Shown here: positions 22,692 to 34,700 of the stretch, piece by piece
Numbering within the stretch: position 1 is the first letter of the stretch
Layout of the letters: the number at the start of each line of letters is the position of its first letter
Assembly (NCBI GenBank): GCA_948144175.1
Contig: CANXME010002057.1
Coordinates: forward strand, 2,404,001 to 2,468,000
Length of the DNA stretch: 64,000 nucleotides
Reading direction: 5' to 3'
Origin: Closterium sp. NIES-65
Taxonomy: Eukaryota; Streptophyta; Zygnematophyceae; Desmidiales; Closteriaceae
Translations under genes and position numbers: made by a program
The notes under the pieces: model-generated
Told to the model about the DNA's origin: nothing
The model's input: the letters and a program-made list of their open reading frames with translations, nothing else
Database searches by the model: none

Positions 22692-25545
22692 CCCGGTCGA
22701 GGTTACTGGTGACTCTGGTGCTGCTGCGGGTGCTGAGCCTGGGGGTGCTGACTCTGGGGGTGCTGTGCGCGGGGGTGCTGAGCCTGGGGGTACTACTGCT
22801 GGGGGTGCTGGGCCTGAGGGTGCTACTGCGGAGGGTGCGGAGCCTGGGGGTGCTGAGCCTGGGGGTGCTGTGCCTGGAGGTGCTGGGTCTGGGGGTGCTG
22901 GGTCGGGAGCTGCTGAGCCTGGGGGTGCTGAGCTGAGAGCTACTGAGCCTGGGGGTGCTGCGTCTGGAGCTGCTGCGCCTGGGGTTTCTCCTGCTGCTGC
23001 GTCTCGCCGGGAGCCCCTCTCTCCACAGGAGCTGCGCGAGTGGTTCGCTCGCTGCTGGAGGCGTGCTGCTGAGTCTGGAGGTGCTGCTGGGGCTGGAGCT
23101 GGAGCTTCTTCGACCGTCGAGGGTGCGGGTGCTGCCGGTCCCGGAGCTGCTGGACCTGCGGGTCCTCCTGGAGCTGGAGCTGCTGAGGGCGTTGGTGCTG
23201 AGCCTACTGCTGTTGGTCCTGCCGCTGGAGGTGTGGGTGGCGCTGGTGCTGTCGCTGAGGGTGCTGGTGCTGTCCCTGCTGAGTCTGGAGCTGCCGCGCA
23301 GCCTCGGCCGTACTTCGTTCCGCTCCTGCAGCAGGTTCTTGGTCTTTCTCCTCTAGTAGAGGGTCCACCGCCTGTCCAGTCGCAGTCCCTGCTGGAGCCT
23401 TCCTCTCCACTGCCTGCTCCCTCTCCTTACACTGGTCCTACTGGAGGTCTTGCTGAGCGTCGTGAGCCTGCGTCTCGTCCCGCGTCGCCTGTTCGTGCTA
23501 CTCGCGCTAGTGGTCGCAGTTCGCGTCAGCGTCCTCCTCCTGTCCCTGGCACGCACCGGATGTCTTTGCGTCCGTCCACTGCTCCTCTGCGTGCCCCCTT
23601 GCCTTCTCCTCCTGAGTCCTCTCTTCCTGCGCTTGCCGACCCTGCGTCGGACTCTCTTCGTGCTGCCAGTCCTACTGTCACGCGTCTGCTTGCTACTGTC
23701 GTCACTGACCCCTCTTTTGAGTCCACTGCTGCGTCTGCTCTAGTCGCTGAGCTCGTCGACTTTGCTGCTCGCTGTCGTCTCGACTACGCTGCTAGTCTTG
23801 TTGCTGAGTCTGCGTCTGTCTGTCCTCCGTCCGTCGGGGGTGAGTGTGCTCTTGGCACGGACGTCCTAGAGGACAGGCAGGAGGAGCTACAGTGTCTAGC
23901 GGCTGCTTCACCTCATCTCGCGTCTGTACTGCTTGCCCCTGAGGGAGACCCGGATGCACTAGACATCCCGACTCCGCGTTCTTACGCGGAGGCCGTAGAG
24001 GGTCCCTACTCCTCTCAGTGGCAGGCAGCTATGGATGCAGAGATGGCTTCCTGGAAGTCCACAGGCACCTACGTTGACGCGGTTCCCCCTCCTGGGGCGA
24101 ACATCGTCAGTGGCATGTGGATCTTCAGGGTGAAGCGGCCGCCGGGCTCTCCACCTGTCTTCAAGGCACGGTACGTTGCTCGTGGCTTCAGTCAGCGGCA
24201 GGGAGTTGACTACTTTCAGACCTTCTCTCCCACCCCGAAGATGACTACTCTTCGGGTGCTGCTGCACATAGCCGCTCAGCGCGACTACGAGCTTCACTCT
24301 CTCGACTTCAGCACTGCGTTCTTGCAGGGTAGCCTGCACGAGGAGATCTGGCTTCGCCGTCCACCTGGCTTCACTGGGACTTTCCCTCCTGGCACCCAGT
24401 GGAGCCTCCGACGGCCAGTCTACGGTCTCCGTCAGGCACCGCGTGAGTGGCACGACACACTGAGGACTACGCTTGCGGCTCTTGGGTTTGCTCCTTCTAC
24501 TGCTGACCCGTCGCTGTTTCTTCGCACCGACACTTCCCTGCCGCCGTTCTACATCCTCGTGTACGTCGACGACTTGGTCTTTGCCACAGCGGACACTGCT
24601 GGACTCGCCTACGTGAAGTCCGAGCTGCTGAAGAGACACACGTGCACAGACCTGGGTGAACTGCGCAGCTACCTTGGCTTGCAGATCACTCGGGACAGAG
24701 CACGCCGCACCATTACCTTGACTCAGTCACACATGGTGCAGCAGGTCCTTCAGCGCTTCGGCTTCACGTACTCCTCGCCTCAGGCCACTCCTCTGCCTAC
24801 TCGCCACTCACTCTCAGCTCTGCCTTCGGATGAGTCCGTAGAGTCGAGTGGCCCGTATGCAGAGCTTGTTGGCTGCCTCATGTACCTGATGACCTGCACA
24901 CGACCTGACCTTGCATACCCTCTGAGCATTCTTGCTCGCTATGTTGCTCCTGGGAGACACAGACCAGAGCACATGGCTGCAGCGAAGAGGGTATTGCGCT
25001 ACCTGTGCAGCACGTCGGGCATGGGGCTAGTGCTTGGAGGGCGGAGTCCAGTGGTCCTTACCGGCCACGCGGACGCTTCTTGGGCTGACGACCAGGCTAC
25101 GCAGCGGTCGTCACAGGGTTACACCTTCAGCCTTGGTTCCGGCTCTGTCTCGTGGCGGTCTACTCGCTCGTCTTCGGTTCTCGGCTCCAGTTGTGAGGCT
25201 GAGATCTACGCCGGGGCCATGGCTGCACAGGAGCTTCGCTGGCTCACCTACCTGCTTACTGACCTTGGAGAGCCGCCTCGTTCTCCTCCAGTGCTGTACG
25301 TAGACAACAAGGCCATGCTGGCCTTGTGTCGAGAGCAGCGCTTGGAGCACAGAACGAAGCACATTGCTCTCCGCTACTTCCTTGCTCGTGAGCTGCAGCA
25401 GCGTGGTCAGTTGCGACTTGCGTACGTGGCCTCTGAGGCCAACACTGCTGATGTGTTCACCAAGGCACTCGCGCCTTGTGACCATCAGCGCTTTTGCACC
25501 CAGCTGGGTCTTGTGCCTGTCTTGCCTCACTTGCTCTCCTCTTGA
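22626..25545 (+). CDS. pol: copia RT and RNase H, element G
   Basis: Second half of the polyprotein, reading +1 relative to gag. Its frame is open from 22357, but homology to the sister copies begins about 22626 ([18 protein letters not shown]). A Gly-Ala-Glu-Pro linker (22720-22990) and a Ser/Pro-rich stretch precede RT (about 23990-24800: WQAAMDAEMASWKSTGTY, GVDYFQTFSPTPKM, LDFSTAFLQGSLHEEIW, YGLRQAPREW). The intact active site LVYVDDLVFA has its Asp pair at 24568-24573. RNase H follows (GHADASWADD, CEAEIYAGAMAAQE, YVDNKAMLALC, RTKHIALRYFLARE, ANTADVFTKAL) to TGA at 25543-25545. All visible catalytic residues are kept. Confidence 0.93.
22720..22990 (+). repeat. 15-bp repeat linker, element G
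   Basis: Units such as GGTGCTGAGCCTGGG coding GAEPG. The other two frames give Leu/Val-rich shadows with no support. Confidence 0.88.
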
Positions 25546-25751
25546 CTTCACTTGTACTGTGACATATATATATGCCTGCTCTTGTTTGTCTAGTTTTATA
25601 TATATGTCTGTACTCCTGCATGTGAACTGGCCTCTGGCCCTACTCTTGTGCTCGGACTGTGTGGTGACTTTGTGATCCACCCTGAGCTTGCTTTGCTTTG
25701 CTTGACTGGTCTTGTGACCTCTTGTTCTCCCCCACTTTGCCTATGGGGGTG
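25546..25751 (+). other. 3' untranslated end and polypurine hairpin, element G
   Basis: AT-rich TATATATA segments (about 25564-25605), CTTTGCTTTGCTTG runs, then the hairpin CCCCCA-9 nt-TGGGGG (25729-25749) just before the LTR. This layout is conserved in C, D and K. Confidence 0.7.
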
Positions 25752-25879
25752 TGTCAGATTTCTATGACATAGTTTCTGTAGGCTATAGTGGGGTAGCACA
25801 TATGGGGTACAGGGTTTCTAGGGTTGTATTTGTACCCAATCTTCCATAGTCATTCTCATTCCTGCTTACTCATTTCACA
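25752..25879 (+). repeat. 3' LTR of element G
   Basis: 128 bp, no difference seen from 18550-18677. Confidence 0.96.
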
Positions 25880-26345
25880 GACATGGCGGATCAGGTGGAG
25901 TCGTCAGCACGAGGATGACTAGGGGTGTGCGTTGTGCAGGTGACGAGGCTTGGCCCGCCAATCATCTGCGCGCACGTGCGAAGCGGGTGCGCTGCTGTTC
26001 TGTGTGAGCAACGCTGGCACGCCGTCAACCTGCGACGTTGGCACGCCGTCGACCTTGCACTTCTGGAGCGTGGTCGACTAAGTCGTGTTGGAATGCGGTC
26101 GACCAAGCTGCGCTGGCAGTTGGCCGACCTGAATGCTAGCTCTGATGTAGTCTTGCCATGCCAACTTCATTGTACCATTATTGTCAACTTGCTCTAGTGA
26201 AACTCTTGCCAAATTACCCCGTGAACTAGCAAGCAGTGTGAGCACTAGGAAAACGACTAAGGACCAACGAACGCAGAGATCACACGAGCATCCGTGCCTA
26301 GCCCGTAGTCTAGCTCCCGTTGTAGTAGTTATCTCTGCAGCGATG
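25880..26345 (+). repeat. 3' LTR of element A, second part
   Basis: Starts with the right GACAT duplication of G. It resumes the GTCGAC-rich LTR and passes into its 3' end. The stretch 26140-26345 is the reverse complement of about 45600-45800 in H (for example GCTCTGATGTAGTC). Confidence 0.75.
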
Positions 26346-26838
26346 GTGCAGGCGACTGCGGGCTGGTATCCCGGAGTCGATGTGGCTCGTCAGGCGCAGA
26401 CAACAGTCGACGGATGCCCAAAGAGGCAAGTCAAGCCAATCGCCTGCGCGCATCTGTGAGCGTGCGCACTGCTGTGTTCTACGGGGCAATGCTGGACAGC
26501 CGCTCTGCTGTAGCGTTGGCACGCTGTCGACCTGCTCTGTTGGTAGGTCGCCCTTGTGCAGTGCTGGCACGGCTCCTCTACGCAACGCTGGCAGGCGGTC
26601 GACCGAGCAGCGCTGGCGGTCGACCAGGCTAGCAGCAGGGTTGCTAGGTGCCTAATGTAGTCATTGTTGTCATTGCTTGTTCATTCATTCTGTAATTCCA
26701 ACTTTGCTAGTGGAAACTCTTGCCGATTTCTCTCGTGAATGTGCAAGCACTAAGGAACCAAGCAAAGCTACAATCACTCCAAGTAGTTCGTGCCAACCCC
26801 CATAGTCTAGCTCATTACCGTTGTAGAGTGACTCTCCG
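26346..26838 (+). repeat. second, diverged A-type LTR remnant
   Basis: From GGTATCCCGGAGTCGATGTGG (about 26368) it repeats the order of motifs found in 25880-26345 (CATCTGCGCGCA-like segment, GTCGACC motifs, AATTTCCAACTT/AAACTCTTGCC, TAGTCTAGCTC), but diverged. It is the 3' part of another LTR placed in tandem. It ends where gypsy gag sequence begins. Confidence 0.6.
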
Positions 26839-27706
26839 CAGTGCGCAGGTCTGCGTGCTCGGTTTGAGCCAATTGCGGCCAAGCTCCGCACTTGGCACCA
26901 ACCCGGTTCCGTGTAGGATTACAAGAGCGGGTTTCTAGCGCTATGTGAGCAAGTGGGTTATATGCATGAGAGCGAACGCATCGACCGCTACATCGGCGGC
27001 CTGAAGCACGACATCGCTCAAAAAATCCAGCTTCGCGGCGTCACCGATTTCTAGGAGATTCTCGCCATGGCGGAGAAGCTCGATTTCTTCCGCCGACCAA
27101 GACCGGGGTCCTATGGATGCAGCAACTGGGGACATTGGTCTCGTGGGACGAACGAGGGCACTACGATACGTGCCGTCGCCGCGAATGCCGTTGCCGCACC
27201 GTTCAAAGGGCACTGCTTTGCGTGCAATCGGCCAGGACACCGTAAGACCAAATTCTGGAAAACGCTAAGGGAAAGGGGGAAGCTGAGCAGCAAAAATAGA
27301 CCAAGCAGCAGGGAAATGCTGGGAGTCAGTAGCAGACGGGCCCTCTACTGACAGATCACGCCGCTCACCCGACCCAACCGGCCCTCACCGAGTGATTGTG
27401 CCGGTTCACGCAATCGACCACACCCGACTGAATAAGGAGGGTACTACGGTAGACAGCCCCATACTGCTTAGTGGGGAAATCGGGATAGACTTAGTTACAA
27501 GCTTCGTAAACGGGGGAGCCAGCCACAGCCCCATCATCACCGCCACAACACGGAAACTAAGACTGCCACTGGACAGATGCTTACCTGAGATCGATGCAAG
27601 ACTAGTTGACAGCACGCCACTGGCAATACTGGAACGTGTTGACCGGGTTCGGATTCGATGCGGGGGTAGCTTCACGTTTAGCCACAGAATGCTCGGAACA
27701 ACCCTC
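26839..27706 (+). pseudogene. gag-pol: Ty3/gypsy gag and protease fragment, element E left
   Basis: Frames recognisable by comparison with the minus-strand gypsy F: LCEQVGYMHESERIDRYIGG (retrotransposon gag, from about 26940), MAEKLDFFRR, then a zinc knuckle CFACNRPGH whose fourth ligand Cys is missing (RKTKFW). Next is the retropepsin region (27392-27706) with NGGAS where an Asp is expected. At least two stops or frameshifts. Cut by element D at 27706 within ...GTTL and resumed at 35085 with DGTDILL. Confidence 0.82.
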
Positions 27707-27838
27707 TGTCAGAACATATAGCTTGTGCTTATTGTGTAGGCTATAGTGGGGTAGCCCATAAGGGGTACAACCCAATTAGGGTTAGTACTTGTACTCAGTT
27801 CATTCATAGTTCATCCACTTCTCGTTTCAATCTTCTCA
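27707..27838 (+). repeat. 5' LTR of element D
   Basis: 132 bp, TGTCAGAACATATAG...CAATCTTCTCA. Confidence 0.95.
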
Positions 27839-27867
27839 TGGTATCGAGCAGGTTCCCTCGTGGGAAC
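27839..27867 (+). promoter_or_regulatory. primer binding site and hairpin, element D
   Basis: TGGTATCGAGCAGG after the LTR, then GTTCCC-TCGT-GGGAAC (27852-27867), followed by CCTAGGGCCCACC. Confidence 0.75.
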
Positions 27868-27944
27868 TGTGCCTAGGGCCCACCAACTCGAAATATTTTT
27901 TTCCTGCCCAGAGCGCGCGCACCCCGAGTCGCGCTCCCCTTTCC

Positions 27945-28560
27945 TAGCTGCGCCTCGGCCCCGTCGCCCTACCTGCGCCCCGGCCCCGTCGCCCTACCTG
28001 CGCCCCGGCCCCGTCGCCCTACCTGCGACCCCGGCCCCGTCGCCCCCCCCTTGCGACCCCGGCCTCGTCCCCCTACTTGCGGCCCGGCCCCGGCCCCGTC
28101 GCCCTACCTGCGCACCGGCCCCGTCGCCCTACCGTCGACCCGGCCCCGTCGCCCTACCTACGACCCGGCCCCGGCCCCGTCGCCCTACCTGCGCACCGGC
28201 CCCGTCGCCCTACCGTCGACTCGGCCCCGTCGCCCTACCTACGACCCGGCCCCGGCCCCGTCGCCCTACCTAAGACCCGGCCCCGGCCCCGTAGCCCTAC
28301 CTGCGCACCGGCCCCGTCGCCCTACCTACGGCACAGCCCCGGCCCCGTCGCCCTACCTACGGCCCGGCCCCAGCCCCGTCGCCCTACCTACGGCCCGGCC
28401 CCGGCCCCGTCGCCCTACCTACGACCCGGCCCCGGCCCCGTCGCCCTACCTACGGCCCGGCCCCGGCCCCGTCGCTCTACCTACGGCCTGGCCCCGGCCC
28501 CGTCGCCTTACCTTCGGCCCGGCCTCGCCGCCCTACCTACGGCCCCGCCTGCACGCCTCC
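27945..28560 (+). repeat. GC-rich repeat leader of element D
   Basis: Units of about 27-33 bp such as CCCCGTCGCCCTACCTACG, unlike the units in C, G and J but close in composition. A short array of GAGCCGCCC units follows (28560-28720). Confidence 0.85.
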
Positions 28561-28779
28561 GCAGCCGAGCCGCCCGCGCCGCTACGCCGCCCGAGCCGCC
28601 CGAGCCGCCCGAGGCGCCCTAGCCGCCTGAGCAGCTGAGGAGCCAAGCTGCTGGTGCCGCCGAGCTGCAGTTGCTGCCGAGCCGCCCGAGCTGCCCGAAC
28701 CGCCCTGTCTGGTGAGCGCAGCGCCTCTGTCACCGCACTGCCCCTGCTCTACAGTTAGCGCTGCTAGTCTACTGCTGTC

Positions 28780-31700
28780 ATGACTACCCCCAGTGTTCTC
28801 ACTTTTGACGCTGAGGGTCGGGCCATTGACTTTGACGTCTGGGTAGATGACCTGCAGCTTTTCCTACAGTGCGATAGGGCAGACGGTCTCTCCCTCTTTG
28901 ACCTCACCTCTGGTGCTTCCCCTACCCCTGCTGCCGATGCCGACGCCACCGTTCGCTCACAGTGGGCCACTCGCGATGATGTTGCACGTCTTGCTGTGCG
29001 TCGCCACCTTCCTACCACTGAGCGCGCGCACTTTAGTCAGTACAAGAGTGCTCAGACCTTGTACGACGCTGTAGTTGCGCGCTACTCTTCCCCTGTCACT
29101 GCTGCACTGAGCCGCCTCATGCTACCGTACCTCTTCCCTGACCTTGCTGCCTTTCCCACAGTCGCTGACCTCATTACGCACCTCCGCACTAGTGACACTC
29201 GCTACCGCGCTGCGCTTTCTGCTGACTTCTGCGCCAAGAACCCCCCCCCCATGTACATCACTCTCTACTACTTAGTCACTCGCCTCCCTGACTCCCTTCG
29301 CGTAGTCAGGGACCACTTCCTCTCAGTCTGTCCCACCACTCTCACTGTTGACCTCCTCGAGAAGTCCCTCCTAGCGGCCGAGAAGAGCATAGTCGCTATT
29401 GGGGCCTCTCGTGGTGACCCGCGCACCCCCATCTTTGAGGGTTGTTACCCCTCCCCCCTTCTGCCCTCTGTTGCCTCTGCTGCTGCGGCCGACCTCCTTG
29501 GTCTTGGGTCGGTCGGTGCGGCGTCTGCCCCTAGCGGGAGACGCCGCTCTGGCAAGGGCAAGGGGGGCAGGGGCGCTGGAGGAGCGAGCGGGGGCGGTGG
29601 AAGTGGAGGTGGAGGCGGCGGGGGGAGTGGGGGTGGTGGTGGGAGTGGTGGTGGGGGTGGAGGTGTCGGTGGCGGCAGTGGAGGCGGAGGCGACGGTGGC
29701 GGTGGCGGTGGGAGCGGAGGTGGCGGAGGTGGTGGCGGTGGAGGAGGCGGCGGAGGCGGCGGTAGTAGCGGAGGCGGCGGAGGCGGCGGAGGCGGCGGGG
29801 GTGGCGGTGGAGCTGGTCGCGGGTCTACGCAGAGGAGTGGCTCCGGTGGTGGTCCGCGCCAGCAGCAGCAGCGCGGTCGTGAGACCCTGTCCCCTTAGCA
29901 GCTCCGTGAGTGGTACACTGCACGCCAGCGGGGTGGGGGTTTTGGTCCGTGCACCTACGTCCTGCGCACCGGCGACCGTGTGGGTGAGCAGTGTGGGGGT
30001 GCGCACCCCACCCAGCGCTGCTTTGGCCGCCTCACGGACGCGTGGCGTCACCAGTTCCCGGAGGCCACAGAGATCCCTCGCTGGGGCGAGCTGTCTAGGG
30101 CGGGAGTTGCCATCTATGATCTTGATTTTGATGCTATACTTTCTGCCATGTATGTTGTGTCTATTAGTGATGAGGGTGACTGTTACCGGTGTTTCCCGCC
30201 TGATCCGGGCATTGAGACTGCTGCTCTAGGTACTGGTGAGGCTGCTGCCCTAGGTGCTTGCGACACTGCTGCTCTAGGTGCTAGTGCGTCTGCGCCCTCA
30301 GGTACTGGTGAGTCTGCGCTCTCAGGTACTGCGTCGGCTTCGGCCTCCCTCACCTTCACCCTTGACTCTAGGGCTTCTCGCTCCTTCTTTCGGGACCGCA
30401 CCACACTCACGCCGCTTAGTCGGCCTGTTGCGGTGTCTCTCGCTGATCCCTCTGGGGGTCCTGTCCTGTCTCACTTCTCCACTGTCCTCCCGTGTCCGGC
30501 GGCTCCCTCTGGCACCCTGTCTGGTCTCTACCTCCCCTCGTTCTCTACGAACCTGGTGAATGGTGCTGACCTACAGAATGGGGGAGTACACCAGTTCACT
30601 CCTGCGCGTCAGCGGGTGACGCACTGCACAGAGGCTAGCACAGGCCGACACCTGGCTACGTTTACCCGCCGGCCGGGGTCGAGCCTGTACACACTGACCA
30701 CTGCGTCTCCTCCGGTTGCTGCGTCTGGTAGGGTAGCTGCGTCGGGTCAGGTGTTTACTGCAGCGTCCAGGTCTGGTCTTGAGTCTGCCCCCTGTTCGTG
30801 TCGTCTCCTGTCTCACGAGACTCTCCTCTGGCACCACCGCCTTGGTCACCCCTCTCTGCTTCGGCTCAGAGGCATGGCCTCCCGTCTTCTTGTTTCTGCT
30901 CTCCCCCGGTCCCTTCCTCCCCTTCCTTAGGGCCCTGGCCCTACGTGTGTCCCCTGTGTCGAGGGGCGCCAGCGGGCTGCCCCTCACTCCTCCCAGTTTC
31001 CTCCGACAGAGGCCCCGTTGCAGACGCTTCACATGGACGTGTGGGGCGCAGCCCGCGTCCGTGGACAAGGTCACGAGCGCTACTTCCTGCTCGTTGTTGA
31101 CAACTACTCGCGTTACACCGCAGTCTTCCCCTTGCGCAGCAAGGATGATGTCACTGAGGTGCTGATCGACTGGATCCGCGCAGCTCGTCTCCAGCTCAGG
31201 CAGAGCTTTGGCTCGGACTTTCCTGTTCTGCGTCTGCACTCGGACAGAGGCGGAGAGTTTTCTTCTGGCCTTCTTAGAGCCTACTGTCGCGCACGAGGAA
31301 TCCGTCAGACCTTCACGCTTCCGGACTCCCCGCAACAAAATGGGATTGCTGAGCGCCCCATTGGGTGGTTATGGACGTCGCTCGTACGTCTATGATGCAT
31401 GTGGCTGCTCCCCATTTTCTGTGGCCGTTTGCGGTGAGGTACGCGGCGCATCAGATCAACCTACACCCTAGGGTCTCCAGGCCGGAGACCTCCCCAACCT
31501 TGCTGTGGACGGGGAAGGTTGGCGATGCGTTGGCGTTCCGGGTCTGGGGATCTCGGGCGTTTGTCCGCGACTTGTCTGCGGACAAGCTGTCCCCTCATGC
31601 TGCTCCTTGCGTCTTCTTGGGGTTCCCCCCTGACGAGCCTGGGTGGCAGTTCTACCACCCCACCTCTCGCCGTGTTCTGTCCTCCCAGGACGTCACATTT

Positions 31701-34700
31701 GACGAGTCGGTCCCCTAATACCGCCTCTTCCCCTACCGCACTCCGTCCCTCCCCCCGCCGCCGCTCTTCCTTGTACCAGGTCCCCCTCCGGTAGACCCCC
31801 TCCCCCCTCAAGGTCCGTCCCCTTCAGGTGTGTCCCAGGTAGACGCAGTCGAGCCTGTCGAGGTCACTGGTGACTCTGGTGCTGCTGAGGGTGCTGAGCC
31901 TGGGGGTGCTGACTCTGGGGGTACTGAGCCTAGGGGTGCTGAGCCTGGGGGTGCTGCGACTGGGGGTGCTGAGCCTGGGGGTGCTGAGCCTGGGTATACT
32001 GAGACTAGGGGTGCTGAGCCTGGGGGTGCTGAGTCTGGGGGTGCTGCGCCTGGGGAAGCTGAGCCTGGGGGTGCTGAGCCTGGGGGTACTGAGCCTGGGG
32101 GTGCTGAGCTTGGAGGTGCTCCGCCTGGAGGTTCTCCAGGTGCTTCGTCTCTACGGGAGCCACTCTCTCCACGGGAGCTGCGCGAGTGGTTTGCCCGGCG
32201 CTGGAGGCGTGCTGCTGGTGTTGGAGGTTCTTCGGCTACTGAGGGTGCTGCTGTCGCGGGTCCCGGCCGTGCTCGTACTGGGAGTACTGGAGCTGCTGGG
32301 CCTGCGGGTTCGACTGGAGCTGGTGCTGCTGAGGGTGTTGGAGCTGAGACTACTGCTGGCGGTCCTACTGCGGGTACTCCTGGTACTACTGGAGGTTCTG
32401 GCGCTGCTGGTGGTGCAGCTGGAGCGGGTGCTCCTGCTGGGGGTACTGGTGCTGTACCTGCTGTGTCTGGCGTCGCCGCGCGGCCTCGACCGTACTTCGT
32501 TCCACTCCTGCAGCACGTTCTTGGTCTTCCGCCTTCTACTGGTCCTCCTTCTTTAGAGTGTCCACAGCCAGTCCCGTCATGGTTACAATTGCAGCCTACC
32601 TCCCCTTTGCCTGCTCCTTCTCCATACACTGGTCCTACTGGAGGTCTTACTGAGCGTCGTGAGCCTGCGTCTCGCCCTGCGTCGCTTGTCCGTGCTGCTC
32701 GCGCTAGTGGTCGTGGTTCGCGTCAGCGTCCTCCTCCTGTCCCTGGCACGCACAGGATGTCTCTGCGTCCGTCCACTGCTCCTCTGCGTGCCCCTTTGCC
32801 TTCTCCTCCTGAGTCCTCTCTTCCTGCTCTTGCAAACCCAGAGTCGGACTCTCTTCGTGCTGCCAGTCCTACTGTCACGCGTCTCCTGGCTACTGTCGTC
32901 ACTGACCCTTCTTTCGAGTCCACTGCTGCGTCTGCCCTAGTTGCTGAGCTCGTCGACTTTGCTGCTCGCTGTCGCCTAGACTACGCTGCTAGTCTTGTCG
33001 CTGAGTCTGAGTCTGTCTGTCCTCCGTCCGTCGGGGGTGCGTGTGCCCTTGGCACGGACGTCCTTGAGGACAGGCAGGAGGAGTTCCAGTGCTTGGCCGC
33101 TGCTTCACCTCATCTCGTGTCCGTACTACTTACCCCTGAGGGAGACCCGCATGCACTTGACATCCCGACTCCGCGCTCTTACGCGGAGGCGATAGAGGGT
33201 CCCTACTCTTCTCAGTGGCAGGCAGCTATGGATGCAGAGATGGCTTCCTGGAAGTCCACAAGCACCTACGTTGACGCTGTCCCCCCTCCTGGGGCGAACA
33301 TCGTCAGTGGCATGTGGATCTTCAGGGTGAAGCGGCCGCCGGGTTCTCCGCCTGTCTTCAAGGGGTGTTACGTGGCTAGTGGCTTCAGTCAGCGGCAGGG
33401 AGTTGACTACTTTCAGACCTTCTCTCCCACCCCGAAGATGACCACTCTTCGAGTACTGCTTCACGTTGCTGCTCACCGTGACTACGAGCTGCACTCTCTC
33501 GACTTCAGCACAGCTTTCTTGCAGGGCAGCCTGCTCGAGGAGATCTGGCTGCGCCGCCCACCTGGCTTCACTGGGTCTTTCCCTCCTGGTACCCAGTGGA
33601 GTCTCCGGCGTCCAGTCTACGGTCTCCGCCAGGCGCCATGTGAGTGGTACGACACACTGAGGACTACGCTTGCGGCTCTTGGGTTTGCCCCTTCAACTGC
33701 CGACCCGTCGTTGTTTCTGCGCACCGACACTTCTCTGCCGCCGTTCTACATCCTCGTGTACGACGACGACTTGGTCTTTGCCACAGCTGACACTGCTGGA
33801 CTCGCCTACGTGAAGTCCGAGCTGCAGAAGAGACACACGTGTACAGACCTGGGTGAACTGCGCAGCTACCTTGGCTTGCAGATCACCCGGGATAGAGCAC
33901 GCCGCACCATTACCCTGACTCTGTCACACATGGTGCAGCAGGTCCTTCAGCGCTTCGGCTTCACGTACTCCTCGCCTCAGGCCACTCCTCTTCCTACTCG
34001 CCACTCGCTCTCAGCTCTGCCTTCGGATGAGTCCGTAGAGTCGAGTGGCCCGTATCCAGAGCTTGTTGGCTGCCTCATGTACCTGATGACCTGCACACGA
34101 CCTGACCTTGCATACCCTCTTAGCATTCTCGCACGCTATGTTGCTCCCGGGAGACACCGACCAGAGCACATGGCTGCAGCGAAGAGGGTGTTGCGCTACT
34201 TGTGCAGTACGTCGGGCATGGGGCTAGTGCTTGGAGGGCGGAGTCCAGTAGTCCTCACTTGACACGCGGACGCTTCTTGGGCTGACGACCATGCTACGCA
34301 GCGGTCGTCACAGGGTTACACCTTCAGCCTTGGTTCCGGCTCTGTTTCGTGGCGGGCTACTCGCTCGTCTTCTGTTCTCGGCTCCAGTTGTGAGGCTGAG
34401 ATCTACGCCGGGGCCATGGCTGCACAGCAGCTTCGCTGGCTCACCTACCTGCTGACCGACCTTGGAGAGTCGCCTCGTTCTCCTCCAGTCCTGTACGTAG
34501 ACAACAAGGCCATGCTGGCCTTGTGTCGAGAGCAGAGACTAGAGCACAGAACAAAGCACATTGCTCTTCGCTACTTCCTTGCTCGTGAGCTACAGCAGCG
34601 TGGTCAGTTGCGGGCTTGCGTACGTGGCCTCTGAGGCCAACACTGCTGATGTCTTCACCAAGGCACTTGCGCCTTGTGATCATCAACGCTTCTGCACCCA

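Larger units (their letters stand above)
18550..25879 (+). mobile_element. Ty1/copia element G, nearly intact
   Basis: 7330 bp with identical 128-bp LTRs and perfect target duplications GACAT (18545-18549 and 25880-25884). It lies in the 3' LTR of A. The flanks ...GGTATCCCGAGGTCGACAT | GGCGGATCAGG... continue A's LTR as judged by the LTR of H. It has a primer site, repeat leader, two long overlapping frames covering gag to RNase H, and a polypurine hairpin. Identical LTRs point to a recent insertion (inference). Confidence 0.96.
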
